64,000 nt of DNA, from contig NZ_JAHWXK010000001.1 of assembly GCF_023091155.1 (NCBI RefSeq), positions 2,604,001-2,668,000 on the forward strand, in the 5' to 3' direction. Origin of the DNA: Microbacterium sufflavum (lineage in GTDB: Bacteria > Actinomycetota > Actinomycetes > Actinomycetales > Microbacteriaceae). Shown piece by piece: positions 9,139 through 17,365 of this stretch (position 1 is the stretch's first letter; each line of letters begins with the position of its first letter). The notes below the pieces were generated by a model, which was given only the letters and a program-made list of their open reading frames with translations, did not search any database and was not told the origin of the DNA. Position numbers and translations under genes: made by a program.

Positions 9139-10167
9139 ATGCGGTTGTTCAGCGTAGGCGCAGGAACAGCGGCTGATCGCGCCGCGCAGGAACACGAGGA
9201 CCACCCGTCCGCCCCCATCCCCATCGTCGGCCCCGGCGTCGGCGAGGCCATCCGGCTCCCGCTCGGGGAGACCGGCTTCGAGACCTTCCCGCTCATGCTC
9301 GGCGCCGCCGAGTTCGGGTGGAACGTCGACCTGGAGACGAGCCACGGCATCCTGGACCGCTACGCCGAGATCGGCGGGAACGCCATCCACACGGCCGACG
9401 GCTTCTCCGGTGGTCGCAGCGAGCACATCCTCGGACAGTGGCTGCGGTCGCGAGACCAGCGGGACCGGGTCGTGTTGAGCGTCCGCATCGGCGCTCACGC
9501 CGACAACCCCGGACTCGGCTCGGTCAACCTCGTCCGCGCCGTCGAGGGATCGCTGACGAGGTTGGGCGTGGAGCGCGTCGATGTGCTGTACCTCGACGCG
9601 ACGCTCGATGCGACGACCAACCTGGAAGACACGCTCGCGACGGTCGAGTGGCTGATGGAGGCCGGCAAGATCGGCGCCGTCGGTGCCTACGGACTGAGCC
9701 CGGAGCGACTCGTGGAAGCGCGCATCCTGGCCTCGGCCGGATACCCCCGCATCACGGTCATCGACGCGCCGTACAACCTCGTGCGGCGTCAGCCGTTCGA
9801 GGGCGACCTGCGGCTGGTGGCCGGAGCGCAGAACCTCGCGGTCACGCCCTCGCACGCTCTCGAGCACGGCTTCTTGTCGGGGCGTCACCGCAACAAGGCG
9901 CTCACCTCGCGCGGCGTGCGCGGGGAACAGCTGCGCGGCCACCTCAACCGGCGCGGCATCAAGATCCTCCGTGCACTCGACCAGGTGGCCGAGGAGCTCG
10001 GGGTGCCCGTGGCCGCGGTCTCGATCGCCTGGCTCCTGGCGCAGCGCACGGTGACCGCGCCGATCGTGAACACGTTCGCGGCCGAGCAGGTGGACGAGCT
10101 CATGCAGGGTGCGGGTGTGGCACTGTCACGGAGTCAGGTGGCCGAGCTCTCCCGCGCGGGCAACTGA
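9139..10167 (+). CDS. Aldo/keto reductase-like protein lacking the catalytic tetrad
   Basis: A 342-residue protein with an aldo/keto reductase (AKR) barrel over about residues 45-340. Recognisable elements are LPLGETGFETFPLMLGAAEF, TADGFSGGRSEHILGQWLR and the C-terminal VAAVSIAWLLAQRTVTAPIV. The four residues that catalyse reduction in AKRs all appear changed by motif alignment: Asp to His84 (IHTAD instead of DTA), Tyr to Phe89, Lys to Arg116 (LSVRIG), and His to Asp153 (LYLDATLD). It may therefore be a non-catalytic NAD(P)H-binding or scaffold protein, or act by other chemistry. The start is ATG 9139, after GGGGGTGAG at 9126-9134; the frame is open upstream to 8989 but without support. It stands alone between the pnp terminator and the phosphatase gene. 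Confidence 0.75.
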   Translation: MRLFSVGAGTAADRAAQEHEDHPSAPIPIVGPGVGEAIRLPLGETGFETFPLMLGAAEFGWNVDLETSHGILDRYAEIGGNAIHTADGFSGGRSEHILGQWLRSRDQRDRVVLSVRIGAHADNPGLGSVNLVRAVEGSLTRLGVERVDVLYLDATLDATTNLEDTLATVEWLMEAGKIGAVGAYGLSPERLVEARILASAGYPRITVIDAPYNLVRRQPFEGDLRLVAGAQNLAVTPSHALEHGFLSGRHRNKALTSRGVRGEQLRGHLNRRGIKILRALDQVAEELGVPVAAVSIAWLLAQRTVTAPIVNTFAAEQVDELMQGAGVALSRSQVAELSRAGN

Positions 10168-10240
10168 ACGTCGGCCCACCCGTGACATAGGGTGGAGGAG
10201 AGGTCCGGCGGGAGCTGGCGATGAAGCGAGCGAGCGAGTT

Positions 10241-10843
10241 GTGACGCACTACATATATCTGGTCAGACACGGTGAACATCAGGATGCCGAGCACGGCCTC
10301 GCCGACGGACCCCTGTCGCCGCGCGGCCAGCGGCAGGCGGAGCTGATCGCCGACCGCCTGTCCGGGCTTCCGCTCGATGCGGTCTGGCACTCGCCGCTCC
10401 TGCGGGCGAACGAGACGGCGAGGGCGATCGCCGGACGTCTTCCGTCGGTCGATCCCGAGCCGACGGCGCTCCTGTTCGACTGCGTGCCCACGGGCATGAC
10501 GGAGGAGACGCCCTCGGTGTTCGAGCCGTTCTTCGGTTCCGTCACGGAGGCGGAGATCGAGGCCGGCCGCGCGCAGATGTCCGATGCGGTCAACGAGTTC
10601 CTGGTCCGCAAGACCGGCGAGGTGCACGAGGTGCTCATCACGCACAACTTCGTGATCTCGTGGTTCGTGCGCGAGGTGCTGGCGGCGCCGGAGTGGCGCT
10701 GGATGACGTTGAACCAGTCGCACTGCGGTCTCACCGTGATCGCGCAGAAGCAGGGGCGTCCGTGGACGCTGCTCACTCACAACGACACCGGACACCTGCC
10801 CGTGGAGTTGCGCACCGGGATCCCCGACGCGCTCCTCGTGTGA
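10241..10843 (+). CDS. Histidine phosphatase family protein (phosphoglycerate mutase-like)
   Basis: A 200-residue protein with the phosphoglycerate mutase-like signature near its start, YIYLVRHGEHQDAE, in which the His is the phospho-acceptor. A second catalytic region is VLITHNFVISWFVREVL, containing the conserved His. The substrate cannot be told from sequence. The start is GTG 10241. A 7-codon reading frame, ATG 10221 to TGA 10242-10244, ends across this GTG in a GTGA overlap. Its ATG has GGGAG upstream, so translation may be coupled. A TAGGGT hexamer lies at 10188-10193. dapB follows after 56 bp with its own apparent promoter. Confidence 0.85.
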   Translation: MTHYIYLVRHGEHQDAEHGLADGPLSPRGQRQAELIADRLSGLPLDAVWHSPLLRANETARAIAGRLPSVDPEPTALLFDCVPTGMTEETPSVFEPFFGSVTEAEIEAGRAQMSDAVNEFLVRKTGEVHEVLITHNFVISWFVREVLAAPEWRWMTLNQSHCGLTVIAQKQGRPWTLLTHNDTGHLPVELRTGIPDALLV

Positions 10844-10899
10844 CGCCGCGCCTCAGCGCGCCGCGGCTGCGGTCGCTCGCCCGGCCATAGGCTGGACGC

Positions 10900-11640
10900 A
10901 TGACCACGAAGGTAGCCCTCGTCGGCGGAACCGGAAAGCTCGGGACGATCATCGGCTCGGTGATCGCGGAGCTCGACGGCTTCGCGGTGACGCGGGTCCT
11001 CGGTTCATCGAGCGATCTGTCGGAGTTGCAGGGGGCCGACCTCGTGGTGGATGCCTCCACGCCGCAGATCAGCGTCGACGTGGTGCGCACCGCGGTGGAG
11101 CAGGGCAGCAACGTGCTGGTGGCGACGTCGGGCTGGTCGGCCGAGCGCATCGCTCTGGTGCGTCCGCTGGTCGACGCGGCGGGGACGGGTGCGGTCTTCA
11201 TCCCGAACTTCTCGCTGGGATCCGTGCTCGGCTCGGCGCTGGCCGCCGCTGCGGCACCGTTCTTCGGATCGGCGGAGATCATCGAGGCGCACCGCGAGAC
11301 GAAGATCGATTCGCCCAGCGGCACGGCGGTCCGCACGGCCGAGCTGATCGCCGCGGCGCGGGCAGAGCAGGGTCCGGTCAGTGCGCCGCACGCGGATCAG
11401 CGGGCCCGCGGCCAGCAGGTCGCAAGCGTCCCGATCCATTCCCTCCGCCGTCCCGGCGTGATCGCGAAGCAGGAGGTGATCCTGTCGGGCCCTGGCGAGT
11501 CGCTCACCTTGACGCACGACACCACCGACTCGGCCCTCGCGTACGCCCCGGGCATCCGGCTCGCCGTGCCGTATGCCGCGTCGGCGACCGGAGTGGTCGT
11601 CGGGCTGGAGAACATGATCGACCTCGGTCTGCGCTCGTGA
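10900..11640 (+). CDS. dapB: 4-hydroxy-tetrahydrodipicolinate reductase
   Basis: A 246-residue NAD(P)H-dependent enzyme of the lysine/meso-diaminopimelate pathway, converting hydroxy-tetrahydrodipicolinate to tetrahydrodipicolinate. The nucleotide-binding loop is VGGTGKLG at residues 8-15. The family signature EAHRETKIDSPSGTAVRTAE is present and includes the catalytic His/Lys region. TAGGCT at 10888-10893 ends six bases before the ATG with no Shine-Dalgarno sequence, indicating a leaderless mRNA. Its stop overlaps the next start by one base. dapA and dapF lie in the same window in separate units, so DAP genes are dispersed but close. Confidence 0.94.
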   Translation: MTTKVALVGGTGKLGTIIGSVIAELDGFAVTRVLGSSSDLSELQGADLVVDASTPQISVDVVRTAVEQGSNVLVATSGWSAERIALVRPLVDAAGTGAVFIPNFSLGSVLGSALAAAAAPFFGSAEIIEAHRETKIDSPSGTAVRTAELIAAARAEQGPVSAPHADQRARGQQVASVPIHSLRRPGVIAKQEVILSGPGESLTLTHDTTDSALAYAPGIRLAVPYAASATGVVVGLENMIDLGLRS

Positions 11641-12074
11641 TGTCGCGGATCGGCGTCGGCCTGATGGCGGCGGCGCTCCTGGTGTACCTGGCGGTGGCGG
11701 TGTGGCTGGCGGTGATGTTCATCTCCGTCGGCACCCCGGTGTCGATCGGCATGGGCATCACGCTCCTCGTGCTCGCCCCGCTCGGAGCCTGGGCGTTGGT
11801 CAGGGAGATGCTGTTCGGGTTCGGGGCCGACCGGCTCGGTCGGATCCTCGATGCCGAGGGGGCGATGCCGCCCGTGGAGACCGAGCTCACGCCCAGCGGC
11901 CGCCTGGCCCGGGCGGACGCGGATCCTCTGATCGCCCGCTACACCGAGGCCGCGGCGGCCGCTCCGAGCGACTGGCGCGCCCGCTACCGTCTCGGCGTGG
12001 TGCAGGACGCCGCCGGTCGACGCAAGGACGCGAGGGCGAGTATCCGCGAGGCGATCAGGCTCTTCCGCGCCTGA
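11640..12074 (+). CDS. Small membrane protein with a C-terminal TPR-like segment
   Basis: A 144-residue protein of unknown function. Two hydrophobic helices occupy about residues 5-30 and 36-58 (MAAALLVYLAVAVWLAVMF, then MGITLLVLAPLGAWALV). A cytoplasmic tail follows, ending DWRARYRLGVVQDAAGRRKD and ASIREAIRLFRA, which reads like a single tetratricopeptide hairpin. The start is ATG 11640, sharing one base with the dapB stop; GTG 11637 is an alternative. The tight junction implies co-transcription and translational coupling with dapB, but nothing in the protein points to lysine synthesis. Confidence 0.75.
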   Translation: MSRIGVGLMAAALLVYLAVAVWLAVMFISVGTPVSIGMGITLLVLAPLGAWALVREMLFGFGADRLGRILDAEGAMPPVETELTPSGRLARADADPLIARYTEAAAAAPSDWRARYRLGVVQDAAGRRKDARASIREAIRLFRA

Positions 12075-12105
12075 TTCCGACGTCGGATGCCCGCCGCTTG
12101 GACGA

Positions 12106-12531
12106 TCAGGCGAGAGTGGCCTCGAGGGTGATGTCGATCCCGGCCAGCGCCTGCGACACCGGGCAGCCGGTCTTGGCACCCTCGGCGATCTCCTGGAACG
12201 CGGCCGGGGTCAGGCCGGGCACCACGGCGTTCACGTTGAGGTGGCTGCCGGTGATGCCGACACCGGGCTTGAACGTGACGGAGGCACTGGTGTTGACGCG
12301 CTCCGGGGGCGTGCCGTTCTCGGCGAGTGCGTGCGACAGCGCCATGCTGAAGCACGAGGCGTGGGCTGCGGCGATCAGCTCCTCCGGAGTGGTGGTGGTG
12401 TCGCTGCCTTCGCTGCGGGCCTTCCAGTCGAGCGGGAAGGTGCCGAGGTGCGACGACGAGAACGCGACCGTCCCCGATCCCTCGGTGAGCGATCCGGTCC
12501 ACGTGGCGGCGGCTTCACTGGTGACGGGCAT
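12106..12531 (-). CDS. OsmC/Ohr family peroxiredoxin
   Basis: A 141-residue OsmC-family protein. It has the two conserved redox cysteines, C60 in AAAHASCFSMALS and C123 in AKTGCPVSQAL, plus the TTTTPEELIAAAHA helix. These enzymes reduce organic or fatty-acid hydroperoxides in the cytoplasm using a thiol reductant. The context of the second Cys and the N-terminal WTGSLTEGSG are more OsmC-like than Ohr-like. The start is ATG 12531 with GGAGGA just upstream on that strand. It converges on the dapB-linked membrane protein gene, with about 30 bp between them and no clear hairpin. Confidence 0.9.
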   Translation of the reverse strand: MPVTSEAAATWTGSLTEGSGTVAFSSSHLGTFPLDWKARSEGSDTTTTPEELIAAAHASCFSMALSHALAENGTPPERVNTSASVTFKPGVGITGSHLNVNAVVPGLTPAAFQEIAEGAKTGCPVSQALAGIDITLEATLA

Positions 12532-12615
12532 GGGGGTCCTCCGGTTCTCGCGCTGCGGGGTGAGCAGCGGCGCTCCGGGCCAGCCTATCGAGCCGCCGGT
12601 CGCCGGGGAACCGGG

Positions 12616-13143
12616 TCAGGCGGGCCTCGTGTTCCGTCCGAGCAGGCCGGTGCGCTGGAGGACCAGGTAGAGCTGGCAGCCCAGGCAGAACGAGAACGCG
12701 GCGTTCAGGAACGCGGCGACGAAGGCCGCCGCGGTGGCGACCGGCAGCGCCCAGGGGACGCCCGCGAGGTGCAGGGCGAGGCCGGCACCGACCACGACCA
12801 GCCCGACCCCCTGCGCGAACCGTGGAGGTCGCGGGTCCTCCAGCTCGGAGGGTGGCGCGAGGCGCGGGCGGACGACGCTGCGGAACAGCGCACCCCAGGG
12901 CGTGGTCGGCGGTGACACGACGCTCCAGAGGAAGAGCAGCGCGATCACGAGCGCGAGCAGGCAGCCGGGGTCGGTCAGTCGCTCGAGGGGTGAGGCGGCG
13001 ACGATCGCCCAGTCGCCCGCAGGCTCGGTCCGGTCGGTGGAGAGGCCGGTCAAGGCGAGGAATGTGGCGATGAGCAGCAGGACACTGGTGATGGTGGCGG
13101 CGAACCGTGGTCCTCGCGGGTCGATGCCGACGGGAGCGGACAT
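12616..13143 (-). CDS. DUF4395 family membrane protein with CLGC motif
   Basis: A 175-residue protein with four hydrophobic stretches: about residues 15-35, 58-75, 113-135 and 135-160. It ends in AFSFCLGCQLYLVLQRTG, where C153 and C156 form a CxxC at the membrane face. This CxGC-x-x-Y arrangement is typical of DUF4395. The start is ATG 13143 with AGGAGA before it. It lies 17 bp downstream of a membrane-anchored thioredoxin-like gene on the same strand, so the two cysteine pairs may exchange electrons across the membrane. That role is inference from pairing; the family is uncharacterised to my knowledge. Confidence 0.82.
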   Translation of the reverse strand: MSAPVGIDPRGPRFAATITSVLLLIATFLALTGLSTDRTEPAGDWAIVAASPLERLTDPGCLLALVIALLFLWSVVSPPTTPWGALFRSVVRPRLAPPSELEDPRPPRFAQGVGLVVVGAGLALHLAGVPWALPVATAAAFVAAFLNAAFSFCLGCQLYLVLQRTGLLGRNTRPA

Positions 13144-13160
13144 GAGTTCTCCTGGTCTGA

Positions 13161-13571
13161 TCAGGCCGCGGCGACGGCGTCGGTGAGGGCGTGCCGCTGC
13201 GGCACGCCGTGGAAGCGGGCGATGACCTCGCCGCTGCCGTCCACCACGAGGGTGGTCGGGGTCTGCAGCACGCGGTAGCGGCTGGCGAGGTCGGGACGCG
13301 TGGTGAGGTCGATCTCGACGTGGCGCAGTCCGTCCTGTTCCGCGGCGTAGCTGCCCAGGAGGCGACGGACGTGCGGGCACTTCGCGCACAGCTCGGTGCT
13401 GAACTGCACCAACGTCGCGCGTTGGCCGAGCGGAGCCCCCGCGTCGGCCGGATCGAACCGGACGACTCCGGCGCGACGGCGAGCGCCCTCGCGGTGGCGC
13501 AGTACGGCTCCCACGGCGACCGCGACGCCGAGCAGCACTGCCACGACGGCGAGGGCGAGCACGGGCGACAT
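13161..13571 (-). CDS. Membrane-anchored thioredoxin-like protein (CAKC)
   Basis: A 136-residue protein with one N-terminal membrane helix (about residues 3-23, PVLALAVVAVLLGVAVAVGA), a basic spacer, and a thioredoxin fold. The active site C62-A-K-C65 sits in LVQFSTELCAKCPHVRRLL, and the cis-proline loop is QTPTTLVVDG. CAKC differs from the classical CGPC and suggests a reductase or oxidase with its own partner, perhaps the DUF4395 protein 17 bp downstream. TAGTCT at 13578-13583 ends six bases before the ATG on this strand, so transcription is probably leaderless and divergent from thyA. A TlpA-like role in extracytoplasmic thiol handling is plausible. Confidence 0.85.
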   Translation of the reverse strand: MSPVLALAVVAVLLGVAVAVGAVLRHREGARRRAGVVRFDPADAGAPLGQRATLVQFSTELCAKCPHVRRLLGSYAAEQDGLRHVEIDLTTRPDLASRYRVLQTPTTLVVDGSGEVIARFHGVPQRHALTDAVAAA

Positions 13572-13686
13572 GCGTCGAGACTAAGCGCGCGCGAGTCATG
13601 CGGGCCCGCATGTTTCCGCGGATGACGCCCCGGCGGCACAGCGCAGATCCGCCCTCGGGGCGAGCGGGCCGGGTATCCTGACTCCC

Positions 13687-14496
13687 ATGAGCGCCCCCGT
13701 CCCGACCCCGTACGAAGACCTGCTCCGTGACGTCCTCGAGACGGGGACGCACAAGAGCGATCGCACCGGCACCGGGACCACCAGCGTCTTCGGCCGTCAG
13801 ATCCGGTTCGACCTCTCCCAGGGCTTCCCGCTGATCACGACCAAGCGCGTGCACTTCAAATCGATCGCCTACGAGCTGCTCTGGTTCCTCCGCGGCGACT
13901 CCAACGTCGGCTGGCTGCAGGAGAACGGCGTGACGATCTGGGACGAGTGGGCGGACGCGGAGGGTGACCTCGGACCCGTGTACGGCGTGCAATGGCGTTC
14001 CTGGCCCACCCCGGACGGGGGCAGTATCGACCAGCTGTCCGAGGTGATCGAGCAGATCCGTCGCACCCCGGACTCGCGACGCCTGATCGTGTCGGCGTGG
14101 AACCCCGCCGCCATCCCGGACATGGCTCTCGCGCCGTGTCACGCCCTGTTCCAGTTCTACGTGGCCGACGGCAAGCTCTCCTGCCAGCTGTACCAGCGCA
14201 GCGCCGACATGTTCCTCGGCGTGCCCTTCAACATCGCGTCCTATGCCCTGCTGACGATGATGATCGCGCAGCAGGTCGGGCTGGAACCGGGCGACTTCGT
14301 CTGGACGGGCGGCGACTGCCACGTGTACGACAACCACGTCGACCAGGTGCGCGAGCAGCTGACGAGGAAGCCCTTCCCGTATCCGACGCTGCGCTTCGCC
14401 CGCACCCCGGAATCGATCTTCGACTACCGCTACGAGGACTTCGTGGTGGAGGACTATCAGCACCACGCGCCGATCAGGGCGGCGGTGGCGGTATGA
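13687..14496 (+). CDS. thyA: Thymidylate synthase
   Basis: A 269-residue ThyA that methylates dUMP to dTMP with methylene-tetrahydrofolate, releasing dihydrofolate. Motifs are [13 protein letters not shown] near the N-terminus, the catalytic C151 in [12 protein letters not shown], and [26 protein letters not shown] at 13674-13679 lies seven bases before the ATG, so the message is probably leaderless. The last four bases overlap the folA start (ATGA), matching the metabolic link: DHFR regenerates the folate that ThyA oxidises. Length is normal for the family. Confidence 0.96.
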   Translation: MSAPVPTPYEDLLRDVLETGTHKSDRTGTGTTSVFGRQIRFDLSQGFPLITTKRVHFKSIAYELLWFLRGDSNVGWLQENGVTIWDEWADAEGDLGPVYGVQWRSWPTPDGGSIDQLSEVIEQIRRTPDSRRLIVSAWNPAAIPDMALAPCHALFQFYVADGKLSCQLYQRSADMFLGVPFNIASYALLTMMIAQQVGLEPGDFVWTGGDCHVYDNHVDQVREQLTRKPFPYPTLRFARTPESIFDYRYEDFVVEDYQHHAPIRAAVAV

Positions 14497-14969
14497 CCTG
14501 GGTCGGGCTGATCTGGGCGCAGGCCCACGGCGGGGTGATCGGCGCCGAGGGCGGCATGCCGTGGCACGTTCCCGAAGATCTCGCGCACTTCAAGGAGATC
14601 ACGCACGGAGCCCCGGTCATCATGGGGCGCAAGACCTGGGATTCGCTGCCCGAGCGGTTCCGGCCGCTCCCCGGGCGCGACAACCTCGTCGTCACGCGCC
14701 AGCAGGACTGGGCGGCGGACGGGGCCTCCCGTGCCGCGACCGTGGCCGAGGCCGTGCGCGGCCGCGACAGGGTGTGGATCATCGGAGGGGCGGAGATCTT
14801 CCGCCAGGTGATCGGCGACGCCGACAGGCTCGAGGTCACCGAGATCGACCTCGACGTCGACGGCGACGCGTTCGCGCCTCCGACGACGGGGTGGCGGCTC
14901 GTGGACGAGGGGGAGTGGCAGACCTCGCGCACGGGCGTGCGGTATCGCTTCCTGGGATACGAGCGCTGA
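14493..14969 (+). CDS. folA: Dihydrofolate reductase
   Basis: A 158-residue DHFR that reduces dihydrofolate to tetrahydrofolate with NADPH. It starts [20 protein letters not shown] and continues [14 protein letters not shown], with the conserved acidic residue of the folate pocket. The NADPH-binding stretches [20 protein letters not shown] and [13 protein letters not shown] follow. It is translated from the thyA message through a four-base ATGA overlap, and its stop shares one base with the next gene, making a tight three-gene unit. Confidence 0.95.
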   Translation: MTWVGLIWAQAHGGVIGAEGGMPWHVPEDLAHFKEITHGAPVIMGRKTWDSLPERFRPLPGRDNLVVTRQQDWAADGASRAATVAEAVRGRDRVWIIGGAEIFRQVIGDADRLEVTEIDLDVDGDAFAPPTTGWRLVDEGEWQTSRTGVRYRFLGYER

Positions 14970-15730
14970 TGCCCACCGCACTCATCACGGGAGCCAGCGC
15001 CGGCCTCGGCGCGGAGTTCGCGCGTCAGCTCGCCCGACGTCGGGGAGACCTCATCCTGGTCGCCCGCTCGGCCGACGCGCTCGAGGCCCTCGCGGCGGAG
15101 CTGCGCAGCGAGTATGGCGTCGCGGTCGAGGTGCTCGTCGCCGACCTGTCGGAGGAGGAGGGCGTCTCGCGCGTCGCCGAGCGCCTGCGGGACACGTCCG
15201 ATCCGGTCGATCTGCTCGTGAACAACGCCGGCTTCGGACTGCCGTTGCAGTTCGCGGACAACGACATCGACGACGAGGTGCGGCACCTGCGTGTCCACGT
15301 GGAGGCATCGATGCGCCTCATGCACGCCGCACTCCAGAGCATGCGCGGCCGCGGAGGACGCATCATCAACGTCGCGTCGGTCGCCGGGTTCATCTCCCGG
15401 TCGACGTACTCGGCATGCAAGGCGTGGCTGATCGGCTTCAGCCGCTGGGCGAACGCGGAGTACGCGCGCGACGGCGTGACGGTCACGGCGCTCTGCCCCG
15501 GCTTCACGCACACGTCCTTCCACGAGCGCATGGGCCTCGCGGTGGGGCAGGAGGGGGTTCCGGGTCTCCTGTGGCTCGACGCCCCGTCGGTGGTGCGCAC
15601 CGGTCTTCGTGATGCCGCCCGTGGGAAGCCCGTGTCGATCCCGTCCCTCCGCTACAAGGTCGTTGTCGCGGTCGCCCGCGTGCTCCCGCAGTCGCTGACC
15701 TCCGCCGTGGCGCGGCGCGGGCGCGTCTGA
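14969..15730 (+). CDS. Short-chain dehydrogenase/reductase (SDR)
   Basis: A 253-residue classical SDR. The cofactor motif is TGASAGLGAEFARQLARR (TGxxxGxG), then NNAGFG, and the catalytic Ser in NVASVAGFI with YSACK (Tyr-x3-Lys). The substrate is unknown. A C-terminal segment (PSLRYKVVVAVARVLPQSLT) is mildly hydrophobic and may contact membranes, as in some SDRs acting on lipid ketones. It follows folA with a one-base overlap, so it is co-expressed with thyA-folA, but no folate role is evident. It resembles the DltE/YqjQ-like oxidoreductase branch; that sub-assignment is tentative. Confidence 0.85.
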   Translation: MPTALITGASAGLGAEFARQLARRRGDLILVARSADALEALAAELRSEYGVAVEVLVADLSEEEGVSRVAERLRDTSDPVDLLVNNAGFGLPLQFADNDIDDEVRHLRVHVEASMRLMHAALQSMRGRGGRIINVASVAGFISRSTYSACKAWLIGFSRWANAEYARDGVTVTALCPGFTHTSFHERMGLAVGQEGVPGLLWLDAPSVVRTGLRDAARGKPVSIPSLRYKVVVAVARVLPQSLTSAVARRGRV

Positions 15731-15735
15731 GGGTC

Positions 15736-16275
15736 TCAGCCGAAGCGTCCGAGCCGGATGCCGGCCAGGGCGAGGGCGGCGATGGTCTCTCCATCGGTGA
15801 TCCGTCCATCCGTGATCATCGCGAGGGCGTCGGCGAACGGCACCCACGAGACCGACCCGATGCCCTCCTCGGCCCGGGTGCCGGTCGCTTCGTCCACACG
15901 ACGGATCGCGCGTGCCAGAAACACGTGCTCCGTCGCGACGGCGATCCCGTTGAGGGCGTTCATGGTGCCGAGCTCGGTCCAGTCGTCGGCCGTGTGACCG
16001 GTCTCCTCGAGGAACTCGCGGCGGGCGGCCACGAGCGGTTCTTCGCCGTCGGTGCCCCCCGCGGGGATCTCGAGCGACGGCCCCACGGTGTACCGGTCAA
16101 GAGTGACGAGGCAGACGCGGTCGTCGGCGTCGACCGCGACCACGAACACGGCGGGGTGCTGCATCTCGACGACGCCGTAGATCCCTCGGCCGCTCGGACC
16201 GGTGACCTGGTCCTCGCGTACGCGGATCCAGGAGTTCTCGTAGGCGAGGCGCGACGCGTGCGTGATCCATCCCAT
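15736..16275 (-). CDS. NUDIX hydrolase (ADP-ribose pyrophosphatase-like)
   Basis: A 179-residue protein with a complete Nudix box, GGTDGEEPLVAARREFLEET followed by GH, for Mg2+-dependent cleavage of a nucleoside diphosphate linked to X. The flanking LVTLDRYTVGPSLEIPAGG is the arrangement seen in ADP-ribose/ADP-sugar pyrophosphatases (NudF-like), but specificity cannot be fixed from sequence. The start is ATG 16275. TAGGCT (16282-16287 on the opposite strand) ends six bases before it, indicating a leaderless transcript divergent from dapA. It converges with the SDR gene five bases away. Confidence 0.88.
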   Translation of the reverse strand: MGWITHASRLAYENSWIRVREDQVTGPSGRGIYGVVEMQHPAVFVVAVDADDRVCLVTLDRYTVGPSLEIPAGGTDGEEPLVAARREFLEETGHTADDWTELGTMNALNGIAVATEHVFLARAIRRVDEATGTRAEEGIGSVSWVPFADALAMITDGRITDGETIAALALAGIRLGRFG

Positions 16276-16334
16276 GGCGTGAGCCTAGGCGGCACGGTCC
16301 GCGGCCGCGCCACGTGACCCGATACGCTGGTGTC
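16276..16334. promoter_or_regulatory. 59-bp divergent promoter region with two leaderless -10 elements
   Basis: On the plus strand TACGCT (16323-16328) is followed by six bases and the dapA ATG. On the minus strand TAGGCT (16282-16287) is followed by six bases and the NUDIX ATG. Neither gene has a ribosome binding site. Both promoters must share the remaining 35 bp or so, so they may compete or be jointly controlled. Confidence 0.65.
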
Positions 16335-17312
16335 ATGACGCACTCGGGCAACCCTTTCGGACAGGTTCTCGTCGCGCTCGTCACTCCGATGACGGCCGAC
16401 GGCGAAGTCGACTGGCCCGCCGTCGAGAAGCACATCGATGACGTGATCACCGCGGGAGCGGACGGCATCGTGGTGACGGGAACGACCGGCGAGACCTCGA
16501 CCCTGACGGACCCCGAGAAGCTGAAGCTGGTCGAGGTCGGCAAGTCGGTCTCCGCCGGCCGCGCCAAGATCATCACCGGCGGTGGATCGAACGAGACCGC
16601 GCACGCGATCGAGCTCTACAAGGCCAGCGAGAAGGCCGGTGCCGACGGCATCATGATCGTCACGCCGTACTACAACAAGCCGACGCAGGCCGGCATCCTG
16701 ACGCACTTCCGCCTCGTCGCGGACGCCACGGACCTTCCGGTCATCCTGTACGACATCCCCGGTCGTACGGGCGTTCCGATCAAGTACGAGACGATCCTCC
16801 GCCTCGCGAAGCACCCGAACATCCTCGCCGTGAAGGACGCCAAGGGAGACTTCTCCGAGGTGAGCCGCGTGCTCAACCAGACCGACCTGATGTACTTCTC
16901 GGGCGATGACGCGAACGTCCTGCCGCATCTCGCGATCGGTGCGACCGGGCTCATCGGCGTCACGGCCAACATCACGGCCACGCCCTACCGCACGATCGTG
17001 GATGCGGTGAACCGGGGCGACCTCGCCACCGCCACCGCCGAGCACAAGCGCCTCGAGCCTCTGGTGCGCGCCGTCATGACGCATGTCCCCGGCACGGTCG
17101 CGGCGAAGTACATCCTGCACGGGCTCGGTCGCATCTCGAGCCCGCGCGTCCGACTGCCGCTGGTGGGCCCGGAGGAGTGGGAGGCCGCGCTGATCGAGGA
17201 CGAGCTCGATCTGGTCGCCGGGGTTCCCGGTGCGGACTTCTCGAACTTCCGTCCCGACCGCAACGCGGCCGCGGGCGGCGCCCTGCCGAAGGTGCACGGC
17301 ACGACGCGCTGA
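16335..17312 (+). CDS. dapA: 4-hydroxy-tetrahydrodipicolinate synthase
   Basis: A 325-residue class I aldolase condensing pyruvate with aspartate semialdehyde, the first committed step to DAP and lysine. Motifs are GADGIVVTGTTGETSTLT, MIVTPYYNKPTQAG (substrate-site Tyr), LYDIPGRTGV, and the Schiff-base Lys in ILAVKDAKGD. The leaderless start ATG 16335 is preferred over an in-frame ATG at 16314. rnj follows after 53 bp, the usual actinobacterial dapA-rnj pairing. Confidence 0.95.
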   Translation: MTHSGNPFGQVLVALVTPMTADGEVDWPAVEKHIDDVITAGADGIVVTGTTGETSTLTDPEKLKLVEVGKSVSAGRAKIITGGGSNETAHAIELYKASEKAGADGIMIVTPYYNKPTQAGILTHFRLVADATDLPVILYDIPGRTGVPIKYETILRLAKHPNILAVKDAKGDFSEVSRVLNQTDLMYFSGDDANVLPHLAIGATGLIGVTANITATPYRTIVDAVNRGDLATATAEHKRLEPLVRAVMTHVPGTVAAKYILHGLGRISSPRVRLPLVGPEEWEAALIEDELDLVAGVPGADFSNFRPDRNAAAGGALPKVHGTTR

Positions 17313-17365
17313 GTCGCGTCCCCATGAACGAACGGACGCGCGAAGTGTCCGACTGAGGAGACAGC

